Origin: JAOUEA01 sp963810945
Lineage (GTDB): Bacteria > Actinomycetota > UBA4738 > HRBIN12
Direction: 5' to 3'
Length of the DNA stretch: 64,000 bases
Assembly: GCA_963810945.1 (NCBI GenBank)
Contig: CAWEPI010000008.1
Coordinates: 372,001 to 436,000 of the forward strand
Both the position numbers and the translations under genes were made by a program. The notes under the pieces are model-generated. The model was not told where the DNA came from and did not search any database. It saw nothing but the letters and a program-made list of their open reading frames with translations. Each line of letters starts with the position of its first letter. Positions within the stretch are counted from its first letter, which is position 1. Shown here piece by piece: positions 52,160 through 62,547 of this stretch.

Positions 52160-53056
52160 GTGAGCCTCGAGCTGCCCGCGATGGAGCGGATCGACCTGGA
52201 CGGACCCGTCGCGTATCGCGTGTGGGACGGTCCGCCCGAGACCACGTTCGTGATGGTGCACGGGCTCGGTGGCGCCCACATCAACTGGATCCGCGTGGCG
52301 CCGGGGCTGAGCGGCTTAGGCCGCGTCGTGGCCCTGGATCTCCCCGGCTTCGGCTGGTCGCCGCGGGCCGGACGCACCTCCCGCTTGATGGATCTCCGAC
52401 GGACGCTCTCGCGCTTCGTCGCCGAGCTGAGCACGGGCAAGGTCGTGCTGTGCGGGAACTCGATGGGCGGCGGGATCTCCATCCTGCAAGCGGCCGTCGA
52501 GCCCGGATCCGTGACCGGGCTCATCCTCACCTGCTCCATCTTCCCGTGGGCGCGCGGGGGGGTGCCGAACCCGGCGGTGATGGCCGCGTTCCTCGGATAC
52601 CGCCTCCCGGGTCTAGGAGAGGGGATCGTGACCGCGCGCATGTGGGCGATGACCCCCGAACAGGCGGTGCGGATCGGGTTCGCGTTCACGATGGCCGACC
52701 CCGCATCGATCCCCGAGGACGTGTTCGACCTGCACGTGGCGCTCATGAGCGAGCGTCAACGCGACCCCGATTCGGCTCCCGCGTTCACCGAGGCGGCGCG
52801 GTCGTTGATGCGGCTGGGGGCCCGCCCCGACATCGCTCGCCGCGCGCTCGACAACGTCAAGGCCCCCGTGCTCGTCCTGCACGGACGACGCGACCGATTG
52901 GTGCCGGCCGCGTTCGCGGAGGCGGAGCTACGCAGGCAACCCGCGTGGCGCGGCCGGATCTTCCCCGACCTGGGTCACGTCCCCATGCTGGAGGCGCCCG
53001 GGCGGTGGCTCGCCGAGGTTGCCGACTGGCACGCCGAGGAACTGGGACCGAGCTAG
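52160..53056 (+). CDS. Alpha/beta-fold hydrolase
   Basis: 298 residues. Oxyanion loop FVMVHGLGGAHINWIRV, VVALDLPGFGWSPRAG, nucleophile elbow VVLCGNSMGGGISILQA (Ser in GNSMGG), PVLVLHGRRDRLVPAAF (Asp) and FPDLGHVPMLEAP (His) give a complete triad with a helical lid between residues ~140 and 220. It is a general esterase/lipase-type hydrolase. Its stop overlaps the convergent WS/DGAT stop, so the pairing with an acylglycerol synthase may be functional or accidental. Confidence 0.9.
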   Translation: MSLELPAMERIDLDGPVAYRVWDGPPETTFVMVHGLGGAHINWIRVAPGLSGLGRVVALDLPGFGWSPRAGRTSRLMDLRRTLSRFVAELSTGKVVLCGNSMGGGISILQAAVEPGSVTGLILTCSIFPWARGGVPNPAVMAAFLGYRLPGLGEGIVTARMWAMTPEQAVRIGFAFTMADPASIPEDVFDLHVALMSERQRDPDSAPAFTEAARSLMRLGARPDIARRALDNVKAPVLVLHGRRDRLVPAAFAEAELRRQPAWRGRIFPDLGHVPMLEAPGRWLAEVADWHAEELGPS

Positions 53057-54436
53057 GGCACCGAGGCCGAGGACAGCTCCTGCACGGCCTGCTCGATGCC
53101 ACGCCCGAGCACATCGAGATCCTTGACGGCATCCCAGTCGGCGGTGAGACCGAACGACATCATCCCCGACGAGGGACGTGCACGCGATCGAGAGCGCGCA
53201 GTTCTCGCCGAGCGGCATCGAGGGGTAGTTCATCAAGAGCTGGGCTCCCGCCAGGTAGAGCGGCAGCTGGGGGGCGGGGATGTTGGAGACCACGAGGTTG
53301 AACCACTGGCCCCGCGAGACGAGCCGGGCGGCCATCGCGTGCAGGGCCGGGGGCGCGTAGGCGCCGAGCCCGATGATGGAGTCGGCGCTCATCGCGAGGC
53401 CCGACTCCTTCAGCTCGGTCGTGGCCGCGCGCACCTTCCGCAGCCGGCTGCGCGGGGTCATCCTCCCGACCGGGATATCGACGAAGGCCGGCGCCACACG
53501 GTTCCCCACGTCGCCCTCCTCCGCCCGTGAGCGCACCGAGACGGGCACCATGACCCGGAGGGTCCGCCCCTGCGTGGGCTCGCCGCGGGCGGTGAGGTGA
53601 TCGTGGAGCCCGCCGGCGACCGCCGCGAGCACGACGTCGTTGATCGTGCCTCCCAGCCCGTGACGGATCGCCCGAAGCATCTCGAACGGAACCTCGGCCG
53701 TGCCGAACCGGCGCGCGGGGCCGATCTTCACATCGAAGGGCCCGTGCGGCGGGGCGCCCATCCCCACCAGGTGCCCGAGACCCGAAAGGGTCTCCGATAC
53801 GTCGTCCCAGGCTCGCGCCGGGGCCTCGGCGACGCGTCCGACCGCCTGCAGCGGGTGGAGGACGAAGTCCTCGACCGCATCACGCATGAGATCGGTCGAG
53901 GAGGGCGCGGGCTGGGGCACCCACGGCTCCTTGGGACCCGAGCCGAGCGGGGCGTGAGGGTCGGTGTCGAACAGGGCGGATGCCACCAACATGCCCGAGA
54001 TGCCGTCGGCCATCGCGTGGTGGAGCTTGAGCAGCACCGCGGTACGGCCCTCCGCCAGTCCTTCGAAGACGTAGAGCTCCCACAGCGGCTTCGAGGGGTC
54101 GAGGGGTCGGGACAGGACCCTGCCGACGGCGCGTTCGAGCTGGAGCCGTCCGCCTGGTGACGGGATGGCGGAGCGCCGGAGATGGAAGTCGAGGTCGAAC
54201 CGCTCGTCGTCCACCCAGAGCGGGCGGGCCAAGCTGAAGGGGATCCGCAGGACGCGCTGTCGCAGGCGCGGCGCGAGATGGATCCTGGCTTCGACCACCC
54301 GCTGCACGTCGGCGTAGGTGAGGGCGCCGTCGTCCCGCGGCGCGAAGACCGACACGCCCGCCACGTGCATGTGCATGGCGGGACGCTCCAGGTAGAGGAA
54401 GCTCGCGTCCAGACTCGAGAGGCGTTCCGGGGCCAT
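53053..54436 (-). CDS. Wax-ester synthase/diacylglycerol acyltransferase (WS/DGAT), frame change near 53165
   Basis: ATG 54436 opens MAPERLSSLDASFLYLERP, and the active-site motif is LLKLHHAMADGISGML (HHxxxDG). Other family marks are LDPSKPLWELYVFEGL, GTINDVVLAAVAGGLHDHL, VMVPVSVRS, FNLVVSNIPAPQLPLYLAGA and NCALSIACTSL. At about 53165 (GTCGGGGATG) the frame shifts, and the correct ending MMSFGLTADWDAVKDLDVLGRGIEQAVQEL lies in the neighbouring frame, stopping at 53053; one extra G explains it. Corrected length is ~460 residues, normal for the family. It makes storage triacylglycerol or wax esters at the membrane, a hallmark of lipid-storing Actinomycetota. Confidence 0.9.
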
Positions 54437-54494
54437 CGGCGCCACCCTACCGTTCCGTCGGACGGGCGGGTCCGGTGGTGCTACCGTCCGCGCG

Positions 54495-56430
54495 ATGCCG
54501 ACGTCGCGCCGGAGCTGCGCCTTGCTGCTGACCGCCCTGATGGCCGCCGCGTGGCTCACGCCGCTCGCGGTGGCGCAGGCCGACGACTACGGCGCCACGG
54601 TGAGCACGATCGACAACATCTTCGACCCCGACGTCGTGCGGATCCAGCCGGGGCAGTCGATCGAGTGGACGAACGACGGGCGGAGCCCGCACACCGTCAC
54701 CGCGGACGACGGCTCGTGGGACTCGGGCAACATGGACCCGGGCGCGGCATTCACGCACACATTCGATCGGCCGGGCATCTACTCCTTCTACTGCCGCTAT
54801 CACGGGAGCCCCGGGGTGGGGATGGCGGGCACGGTGGTCGTAGGTGACGTCCCGCTGCCGGGACCGGCGGGCGGCGTGGGACCGGGCGAGGAACCGGTCC
54901 CCTCGGGGTTCGCCCCGACGATCCGCGTCCCCCAACAGGCGCCCACGATCCAGGCCGCGGTGGACCGCGCGAAACCCGGCGGCATGGTGCTGGTGTCTCC
55001 CGGCGTGTACGACGAGGCGGTCACGGTCACCACGCCGTACCTCACGATCCGCGGGACCGACCGCAACGACGTGATCCTGGACGGAGGCTTCTCTCGGGCC
55101 AACGGCATCCACGTGATCGAGGCCGACGGGGTGACCGTGCAGAACATGACCGCCCGCCACTACCTGCTGAACGGGTTCTACTGGTCGAGCGTCCACGGGT
55201 TCTGGGCGCAGTACCTCACGGCCTACGACGACGGCGACTACGGGATCTACGCGTACGACTCCGACTGGGGTCAATTCGACCACGTGTACGCGAGCGGCTC
55301 ACCCGATTCGGGCCTCTACATCGGCCAGTGCCATCCGTGCCACGCCGTGATCTCGGACGCGTTGGCGGAGCACAACGCGATGGGCTACAGCGGGACGAAC
55401 GCCGGCGGTGACCTCGCGATCGTGAACAGCGAGTGGCGGTTCAACATGGCGGGCATCGTGCCGAACACGTTGGATTCCGAGGCCCTCGCGCCCCAACGCG
55501 AGGTCACGATCGGCGGGAACTACGTGCACGACAACAACGCGACCACGGCGGATACGAAGGACCTGGAGTACCCGACGTTCGGCAACGGGATCATCCTGGC
55601 GGGTGGTCGCGACAACCTGGTGACCGGCAACCTCGTGGAACGCCAGGAGGGCTACGGCATCGCGGTGATGCCCAACCTCGATGCGAACCTCTGGGTGAGC
55701 TCCGGCAACGTCGTGCGTGACAACGTCGTGCGTGACTCGGGACGGGCCGACCTGGCCCTGGGCGCTCCCGCGGCCGGAGGCGACTGTTTCAGTGGGAACA
55801 CGATCTCCAGCAGCCTCCCCCCGGCCATCCAGCTCCTCCGCGGCTGCGGCTCGTTCGGCGCGAAGATCGGCGGGGGCGATCTGGCCCCCACGCTCAACCT
55901 GGGGACCCGGTTCCTCGACGCGCTCGACGGAGCCTTCCCCCACGGCGATTGGCGGACCCAGCCGACGCCACCTGATCAACCGCGGGATGGTGAACCCCGC
56001 GAAGGCACCTCCACAGCCCGCCATCCCCGACCAGGCCGTGCCCCAGCAGTACCGCATCCGTCCGGTGAGCGAGATCCCCACCTCGCCGGGAGCGACCCCG
56101 AGGAGGGAAGTCACCGTGTACGGGATCCCGCTGCTGGCCACGTCGTGGTGGAGCCTGCTGATCGGCCTCTACGCGTACGTGTTGCCCGGATTCCTCTACG
56201 CCGCCTGGCTCACGATCGCGCTCTGGGATCTCATCAGGCAGGAGTCGGTGCCGATCTCGTTCCGGGCTCGGTGGATGCTGGCCGTGATCCTGGTGCCGTT
56301 CTTCGGACCGATCCTCTACTTCGCGTTCGGCCGGTCGCCCATCCCGAGGCAGCTGCGGCTGATGCTCGTGGCGGGAGGCGTCGGGGCGTGCCTGGCCATC
56401 GCGGTCGTGGCGGCGCTGCTGGGCGGCTAG
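54495..56430 (+). CDS. Secreted cupredoxin + beta-helix + PLDc_N-like membrane protein, frame change near 55985
   Basis: Residues 1-30 form a signal peptide. Residues 33-118 are a plastocyanin-like cupredoxin (TIDNIFDPDVVRIQPGQSIEW, SPHTVTADDGSWDSG, YSFYCRYHGSPGVGMAGTVVV) with His, Cys, His and Met copper ligands in place. Residues 140-470 are right-handed beta-helix repeats (VPQQAPTIQAAVDRAKPGGMVLVSPGVYDEAV, VTVQNMTARHYLLNGFYW, DYGIYAYDSDWGQFDHVYASGSPDSGLYIG, NGIILAGGRDNLVTGNLVE). After one extra G near 55985 the chain continues MVNPAKAPPQPAIPDQAVP and ends with two membrane helices of PLDc_N type (WSLLIGLYAYVLPGFLYAAW; ARWMLAVILVPFFGPILYFAFG). Corrected size is ~644 residues. Function is unknown; binding copper and a polysaccharide is plausible. 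Confidence 0.8.
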
Positions 56431-57164
56431 GCCGAGGTCGCGGCCTCCAACCGGATCCGCATGCGCTTGTTCGCCTTGCCCTTCGACTCGGTCTTCACGA
56501 CCTGCACCCGACCGACCTCGGCGGTGGATCGCACGTGCGTGCCGCCGTCGGCCTGCTTGTCGATCCCCACGATGTCGATCACGCGGATCGGATCCACCGA
56601 CGCGGGGATCAGCGACACCTTCGTGCGGATCAGGTCGGGGTCGGCGAGCGCCTCGTCCCGAGGGAGGAAGCTCACGAGCACGGGCACGTCCTCGGCGAGG
56701 CGCGCGTTGAGCTTCTCCTCGACCTCGCGCCCGATCTCCTGGCTCATGCTCTCGAGCTCGAAATCCATCCGCGCGGTGCCGGTGTCGTCCATGTTGCCGC
56801 CGGTGACCTTCGCGCCGAACTCGCGGAAGATCACGCCGGAGAGCGCGTGCAGCGCCGTGTGGGTCCGCATCATCATGTGGCGCCGTTCCCAGTCGATCGC
56901 GGCGGTCACCGCGGTTCCCGGCTCCGGCGCGGCCGCACCCGCCTCGAGGGCGTGGAGCACCGCAGCGTCGTCGCGCGACTTGGTGGTGTCGAGCACGCGA
57001 ACCTCGTGGCCCCCCCAGCGCAGGATGCCGGTGTCGCCCGGCTGGCCGCCCCCCTTCGCGTAGAACACCGTGCGATCCAACACGATCCCGTCGGGCCGCA
57101 TCTCCAGCACGATCGCGTCGCACGCCTGCAGGTACGCGTCGTGGGCGCAGAGTTGGTCGGTCAT
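56427..57164 (-). CDS. AlaX-type alanyl-tRNA editing protein
   Basis: 245 residues. DRTVFYAKGGGQPGDTGIL is the beta-barrel lead of AlaRS-like editing domains. The second additional domain carries the zinc motif RTHTALHALSGVIFREFG (HxxxH), and GIDKQADGGTHVRSTAEVGRVQVV holds the second His. The Cys of the usual CxxxH site reads DGGTH, so three ligands come from two His and another residue. It hydrolyses Ser or Gly wrongly attached to tRNA-Ala in the cytosol. Overlaps the convergent preceding gene by four bases. Confidence 0.9.
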   Translation of the reverse strand: MTDQLCAHDAYLQACDAIVLEMRPDGIVLDRTVFYAKGGGQPGDTGILRWGGHEVRVLDTTKSRDDAAVLHALEAGAAAPEPGTAVTAAIDWERRHMMMRTHTALHALSGVIFREFGAKVTGGNMDDTGTARMDFELESMSQEIGREVEEKLNARLAEDVPVLVSFLPRDEALADPDLIRTKVSLIPASVDPIRVIDIVGIDKQADGGTHVRSTAEVGRVQVVKTESKGKANKRMRIRLEAATSA

Positions 57165-57226
57165 GCCCCCATGCTAGCGACGACGAGCGACGGACGGGGC
57201 GCGGCGGGAGGGGCGCCTCGGGGGCC

Positions 57227-58171
57227 TCACGGCGCCCACGTCGCCTCGCTCACCGGACCTTCCGAGGTGGTCCGGAGCACCGAGGCGATCACGGCGCCCA
57301 CGAGGATGAGGGAACCGCCCATCGCGACCGCGACGGTGACCGGCTCATCGAGGAAGACGTAGGCGAGCGCCGCCACCGTCAATGGCTCCATCACGCCGAT
57401 GATGGCGTTGCGCACCGCCCCGATCCGCTGGAGGCCGCCGAGCATCGCGGCGAACGCGCCGGCGGAGAAGACCATCATGCCGAGGAGCCGCCACCAGGAG
57501 CCGCCGGATGGGAACGAGAGCGCGCCGAAGCCGATCCCGTACACGACGTTGGCGATCGCCGCGCCGAGGCCGAGCCATGCGGCGGCCGTGAGTGGATCCG
57601 TCCGCTTCACGTGACGATCGGTGCCGACCAGATAGGCGGTGTACGCGAGGGACGTCGCCAGCGCCAGCACGATCCCAACCGTGGTGATGTCGGCCCGGCC
57701 GCCACCCAGGACCACGATGGCGCTGCCTGCGATCGCCAGGCCCAGGGCGGCGAAGAGCATCGCCGGAGGGGCTTCGCGATCCAGCCCGATCGTCGCGAGC
57801 ATCACCCAGACCGGGTACGTGTAGAACAGCAGGGTCACCGCGGCGGCGCTGCCGTGGTTGAGCGCGGAGAAGTAGAGGGCAGCCTCCGACCCGTACCCGA
57901 GGGTGCCCGCGATCAGGAGGGGTCGCCACTCCCCTCGCGCCGGACGCAGGGGGCGGTGGAGCACCGCGATCAGGCCGAACAGCAGGACCGACTGTCCCGC
58001 GAAGCGGATCGCGAGCATCGCGAAGGGGGGAGCGCCTCCCTGGACCTCCTTGCCCAGGATCACCACGAACGCGAAGAGCACCGCCATGAGGGCGGACAGG
58101 CCCGCGCCCGTGAGCTCCCCATGGCGGTCGGTGGCACGACGGTCGGCCGCGGCCGGCTCGGGCGCGCTCAC
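57227..58171 (-). CDS. EamA/DMT-family transporter
   Basis: 314 residues with ten predicted helices in two EamA halves (LSALMAVLFAFVVILGKEVQG..., then ITTVGIVLALATSLAYTAYLVGTDR...). Characteristic short loops include AIRFAGQSVLLFGLIAVL, ALYFSALNHGSAAAVTLLFYTYPVWVML and IIGVMEPLTVAALAYVFLDEPVTVAVAMGGSLILVGAVIAS. Drug/metabolite exporters of this type pump amino acids, nucleotides or metabolites out of the cell; the cargo is not predictable. Its start overlaps the stop of the upstream hydrolase gene by four bases, so they are coexpressed. Confidence 0.92.
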   Translation of the reverse strand: MSAPEPAAADRRATDRHGELTGAGLSALMAVLFAFVVILGKEVQGGAPPFAMLAIRFAGQSVLLFGLIAVLHRPLRPARGEWRPLLIAGTLGYGSEAALYFSALNHGSAAAVTLLFYTYPVWVMLATIGLDREAPPAMLFAALGLAIAGSAIVVLGGGRADITTVGIVLALATSLAYTAYLVGTDRHVKRTDPLTAAAWLGLGAAIANVVYGIGFGALSFPSGGSWWRLLGMMVFSAGAFAAMLGGLQRIGAVRNAIIGVMEPLTVAALAYVFLDEPVTVAVAMGGSLILVGAVIASVLRTTSEGPVSEATWAP

Positions 58172-58956
58172 GCCTCGCCCGCCAGGAACGTGGCGACGCG
58201 CTGCACCAACATCGGGATCGACGCCATCAGATCGTCCTCCGAGTCGAGCACGATCAGGTCCGCGTTCGATAGCACCTCGGCGAGGATGTGGCCGAGCGCC
58301 TCCGGGTGGACCGGGTCGCCCCTGCGGCAGATGATCAGCGCCGGCGCCCTCACGGCGCGGAGTCGCTCGCGGTCATCGATCGCCACGTCGCGGGTCACCT
58401 CGCGGATCGCCCGCGCGACACCCAGCGGGTTCATGTCCTGCCACAGCAGCAGATCGAAGGCTCGGAGTCCGGGCTGGGTCTCGTAGTTCGCCGCCCGTCC
58501 CGACTCGACCAGGATGGACTCGATCGCCTCGTCCCTGGGCAACGTCTCGAGGAGATCGGCCGTCCGATCGAAGAGGGCGTGGTCGCCGATCGGGACGTCG
58601 AGGGCGGCCGGAAGCAGGAAGACGAGCCGCGCGAACCGCTCGGGGCGTTCGCCGAGGAGATGCGTGAGCGCGCCCGCCCCGAGCGACGTCCCGACCGCGT
58701 TGGTGGCCCCGTACGCCGCCGCCACGGCGTCGAGGTCGCGTGCGAAGTCCGCGAAGCGATAGGCGCCCGCCGGTGGCGTGCTCGAACGGCCGTGCCCACG
58801 GAAGTCGAACCGTACCTTCGTGCCCGGCGCCATCGGGGTGAACGCCGCGAGCTCCACGCTGGAGTTGGTGAGCCCGTGCGCGAAGACCGTCACCGGCTCG
58901 CCGGCGCCGTCCACCGCCACGTGCAACGTGGCGTCGTCGGTGATGACCTCGGGCAC
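58168..58956 (-). CDS. Alpha/beta-fold hydrolase
   Basis: 262 residues from GTG 58956. VTVFAHGLTNSSVELAAF (oxyanion loop), VRFDFRGHGRSSTPPAG, the elbow NAVGTSLGAGALTHLL (Ser in GTSLG) and PALIICRRGDPVHPEALGHIL mark the fold. The usual catalytic His near the C-terminus is not obvious (DSEDDLMASIPMLVQRV), so the triad may be incomplete or the His lies elsewhere. It is coupled to the EamA exporter. Confidence 0.85.
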   Translation of the reverse strand: MPEVITDDATLHVAVDGAGEPVTVFAHGLTNSSVELAAFTPMAPGTKVRFDFRGHGRSSTPPAGAYRFADFARDLDAVAAAYGATNAVGTSLGAGALTHLLGERPERFARLVFLLPAALDVPIGDHALFDRTADLLETLPRDEAIESILVESGRAANYETQPGLRAFDLLLWQDMNPLGVARAIREVTRDVAIDDRERLRAVRAPALIICRRGDPVHPEALGHILAEVLSNADLIVLDSEDDLMASIPMLVQRVATFLAGEA

Positions 58957-59008
58957 GCGCTCCCCCTCGCAGGAAACCGACGACAGCCTAGACGCGCGTG
59001 ACGCGAGA

Positions 59009-62000
59009 CTACTCCGCCGGGACGGCCGGCTCCCCGCCCACCTCGACGAGGTCGTCCTGCGGCGCGAACTCCCCCTTGATGCGGCGGGCCCAGGCGGCCA
59101 CCAGGAACGTCAACCCCAGGAAGATGGCTCCCGAGATCACGAGGATCGCACGCGTGCGCGCGGGGTCGTCCTCGATCCACACCACCGACAGGATCATCGC
59201 CGGGATGATGAAGCCCAGGTTGTAGGCGATGTCGAACAGGGCGAACGCGCGCCCCCTGAAGTCATCCGGCATCGACTGCTGCATGATCGTGTCCGCCGAG
59301 ATCTTCCCGAGGAAGAACGAGAAGAACCCGATGAAGAGCATGGCCGCGAAGCCGGCCATGCTCACGAGGCCTCCGAAGACGATCGTGCCGGCGCCCAAGA
59401 GGAACATCGAGGCGAGGAGCAGGCGGATCGGCGGGATGCGGTCCTTCCACTTCTGTGCCAGAACCAAGCCGAGCGCACCCCCGACGAGGCCGCCCGCCCC
59501 CGTGATCGCGAGCGCCGCATTGCTGGCGTCCCCCCCCTGCACCAGGTTCTTCGCGTAGAGCGCGAACGTGAACAGCCCGAACCCCCAGAACTGGTAGCGG
59601 AGCATCTGGAACGACGAGAGCCCGAGCGCGGCGGCGGGTCGTCCGGCGACCTCCTTCAGGCCCGCCACCATGTTGCGCACCACCTGGGAGGCCTCGCGCC
59701 CGAAGCTCGTGTCGTGCGCGACGGCCTCTACATGCCGCATGCGCCGGGCGATCAGGGCGCACACCACGAGGACCCCGGCGCCGGCGACCACGACCGCCCA
59801 GGCCGGGAGCGCCACGCCGGCCGCGAGCGCGAAGGCGATGCCCACCACCTGGAAGAGGGCCCCACCCGCCTGGGACAGACCGTTCCCCTGCAGTAGGTCT
59901 TTGCCCGAAAGGACGTCGGGGATCGCCGCGGACTTCACCGCGAGGACCACGCGCACGGCGCCCTGGGCCGCCAGGAGCGCCGCGATCAGCGCGACGGTGG
60001 CAGGGATGTTGCCCTCGGACGTGGCCTTGCCGAGCGGGAGCATGAAGGCCCCCGCCACCACCACGACGACCGCGGCCACGATCACGTTGGTCCAGCTCAC
60101 GACCTTGCGTCGCTGGAACCGGTCGATGAACACGCCGATGAAGGGCGAGATCAGCGTGTAGGGCACGTACAGCGCGAGCACGACCTTCAGGAGATAGTCC
60201 GCGGACGGCACCGTCGAGACGTCGAAGCCCTTCTCGCCACCGAACGCGATCGACTTGCCGATCGCCCCCTGGATCACACCCTGGCCCGCCTGCGCCAGGA
60301 ACTGCACGCCCATCAGCGTCGCGAAGTCGCGGTTGGAGAAGACGGCGAAGAGCTTGTTGAAGAAGCCGCCGAAGCTCTCGAGCACGCCGAGGAGCGGTCG
60401 CCGGGCGTAGCGCAGCGCGGCCGAACCTGCCACCGTCAGGCCCACGACCGTCCACGCCTTGGTCGGGCTGAGGGGGCCGCGCCAGACCGCGAGGACCGCG
60501 ATCCCCGTCAGCAGGGTGAGCACGATCGACATCCCCGGGATCAGCGCGATCCGGCTGGGCGTGTCCTCGAGTTCGAACAACGGCGCCGCGATCAAGCCGG
60601 GCAGGAGGGCGAGCAGGAACACGCCGAGGAGCACCCGCAGCAGGTGGAGGGGATCGCCGAAGGGTCCGGGCGGATCCGCGAACGCCGCCTGTTGGGCCTG
60701 CGCGGCGGCCTGGGCCCGCGCGACCACGTCGGCGTCCGGCATCCACAGCCCCGGCTCGTTCATCACGTACGTGTCGGGCCCGATCTCGGTGCCGTGCGCC
60801 GTGACGAAGTCCTTCGCGGCCTGCTGCTGCTCGGGTGGAAGGTATCCCCAGTAGTACTGGCCCACCACGAACACGACGGGGTCCGCGGGGAAGGCCTTCT
60901 CCCGTACCTGCAGCTCATCGAAGTACTTCTGCGACCACTCCTCGTAGTTCTGGCTCCCCGTGCTGCTCGACGTCGGCCGGCCCGCCAGGAAGTCCTGCAG
61001 CGATCCCAGGTAGGTGGCGGAGTACTGCTCCATGTCGCCCGGGATGCCGGTGCGGAAGACGTTGGTGTAGGTCTTGGCCCAGCCGTACGCGGTGTTTGAT
61101 CCCGTGGCGTCGTCGGCGTCCGTGTAGTTGATCACCAGCACGATGGGGCGCTCCCCCGCGGCGTGCACGACCTCGTTCACGGCGGTGAGCGAGGTGCGCA
61201 CGCTTTCGTTGGCCCACTGGTTGGACTCCTCGATCCAGCGATGCTGTAGGCCGTCGGCGAGCAGCCAGCCGAGCGAACCCACCACGAGGAGCGCCGCGAT
61301 GGCTCCCGCGACGAGCGCCGGCCCCCTGAACCGGAGGAAGTAGCGCACGGCCACGAACGCGCCCAGGCCCACGAGCGCGATGGGGGCCGCCGATGCGTTC
61401 AAGAACCGGTAGTACGGGAGCGTGCTCGTCAAGATCGTGAGCACGCCGACGAACGGGAACATCCACCAGATCGAGACCATCGAGTACTGATCAGCCGGTT
61501 CGCGCCTGTGACGGGCCATCAGGATCGTCGAGATCACGGCGACGAGGAGCAGCGGGACCGTGATCATCGGTCTCAGGGACGTGACCCATTCGTTCAGTCG
61601 GCCCTCGAAGAAGACCCTCGTGTAGGGCGGGGGTGCAGCCGCGTCGGAGATCTTGGCCTTGACCCCCCAGATGCCGATCACCCACATCGCGAGGCCCGCG
61701 ATCATGCCGAAACCGGTGGCCATCAGCAGCGGACCATCGGAGCGGAGCGCGGCCCCGAACGAGAACCTGCTGGTCAAGAAGTGGAAGCCGAAGACCGCCA
61801 GCAACGTCATCCCGAACAAGACGGCCGTCGTGGGGTGCGTGAACGCCACGGCGATCGCGATCAGGAAGACGGCGACACGAGCGCCCCACGAGGTGCGCGC
61901 GGCGCCGGCGAACGCGACGATCAGGGACAACAGGAACAGCACGGTGATGTTGTCCAGGTAGCCCACGTACGGCGTGGTGAGGAATAGGGCTGCCGAGGCG

Positions 62001-62443
62001 AGCAACGTCAAGAGCACGATCAGGGGGTCCCGGCGCGCCCGGTAGGCGCCCGCACCGAACGCGAGGCCCGTGAGGATCGGGATCGCCACCATCAAGAAGG
62101 CGCTGAAGCTGTAGGCGCTGATGCCCGCCACCCGTTGCAGCAGCGCCCCCGCGAGCGGCACCGTGACGCGGTAGCCGCCACCGAAGACGCTGCTCGGGCC
62201 CCAGTCACCCGCGATCGAACCGGGGTTGCCGTGCAGGATGATGTTGGCCCGCCACGTGTACCAGGCGGGGTCGCGGGTGGGCGCGGTCCACGTGGGGTGC
62301 ACGATCAACCCCCAGCCGAGGATCACCATCAGCAGGACGGCGAACCCCGCGATCATCCACCACGATCCGAGCCACGAAGAGCCGAGGGCGGCGTGCTCGG
62401 TCGGCGTCTCGACGTGGCCGTTCGCGGTGCGGGTGGCTGCCAT
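59009..62443 (-). CDS. Giant membrane protein: GT-C-like polytopic half fused to an MFS transporter
   Basis: 1144 residues. Residues 1-420 contain about 11 hydrophobic segments with a long first extracytoplasmic loop (VHPTWTAPTRDPAWYTWRANIILHG...), similar to GT-C-type glycosyltransferases (an early Asp in TRDPAWYTW). Residues 430-600 are a soluble outer domain (GERPIVLVINYTDADDATG, DPVVFVVGQYYWGYLPPEQQ). Residues 610-680 return to the membrane, and 700-1125 are a 12-helix MFS unit (GVQFLAQAGQGVIQGAIGKS, YVPYTLISPFIGVFIDRFQRRKVVSWTNVI, SAAIPDVLSGKDLLQGNGLSQAGGALFQVVGIAFALAAG, QQSMPDDFRGRAFALFDIAYNLGFIIPAMI). The frame is continuous. It lies next to a secreted-type phosphodiesterase gene. An envelope lipid or glycan role is a guess. 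Confidence 0.8.
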   Translation of the reverse strand: MAATRTANGHVETPTEHAALGSSWLGSWWMIAGFAVLLMVILGWGLIVHPTWTAPTRDPAWYTWRANIILHGNPGSIAGDWGPSSVFGGGYRVTVPLAGALLQRVAGISAYSFSAFLMVAIPILTGLAFGAGAYRARRDPLIVLLTLLASAALFLTTPYVGYLDNITVLFLLSLIVAFAGAARTSWGARVAVFLIAIAVAFTHPTTAVLFGMTLLAVFGFHFLTSRFSFGAALRSDGPLLMATGFGMIAGLAMWVIGIWGVKAKISDAAAPPPYTRVFFEGRLNEWVTSLRPMITVPLLLVAVISTILMARHRREPADQYSMVSIWWMFPFVGVLTILTSTLPYYRFLNASAAPIALVGLGAFVAVRYFLRFRGPALVAGAIAALLVVGSLGWLLADGLQHRWIEESNQWANESVRTSLTAVNEVVHAAGERPIVLVINYTDADDATGSNTAYGWAKTYTNVFRTGIPGDMEQYSATYLGSLQDFLAGRPTSSSTGSQNYEEWSQKYFDELQVREKAFPADPVVFVVGQYYWGYLPPEQQQAAKDFVTAHGTEIGPDTYVMNEPGLWMPDADVVARAQAAAQAQQAAFADPPGPFGDPLHLLRVLLGVFLLALLPGLIAAPLFELEDTPSRIALIPGMSIVLTLLTGIAVLAVWRGPLSPTKAWTVVGLTVAGSAALRYARRPLLGVLESFGGFFNKLFAVFSNRDFATLMGVQFLAQAGQGVIQGAIGKSIAFGGEKGFDVSTVPSADYLLKVVLALYVPYTLISPFIGVFIDRFQRRKVVSWTNVIVAAVVVVVAGAFMLPLGKATSEGNIPATVALIAALLAAQGAVRVVLAVKSAAIPDVLSGKDLLQGNGLSQAGGALFQVVGIAFALAAGVALPAWAVVVAGAGVLVVCALIARRMRHVEAVAHDTSFGREASQVVRNMVAGLKEVAGRPAAALGLSSFQMLRYQFWGFGLFTFALYAKNLVQGGDASNAALAITGAGGLVGGALGLVLAQKWKDRIPPIRLLLASMFLLGAGTIVFGGLVSMAGFAAMLFIGFFSFFLGKISADTIMQQSMPDDFRGRAFALFDIAYNLGFIIPAMILSVVWIEDDPARTRAILVISGAIFLGLTFLVAAWARRIKGEFAPQDDLVEVGGEPAVPAE

Positions 62444-62547
62444 CGGGTTGGGGTCCTCGATCCCTGCTCAGGTGCGGATCCGCGGCCTCGGGGGCGCGGG
62501 AACCCGCAAAGGATAGACGACCTCGACGGCCGATCCGGGGAAGCCCT

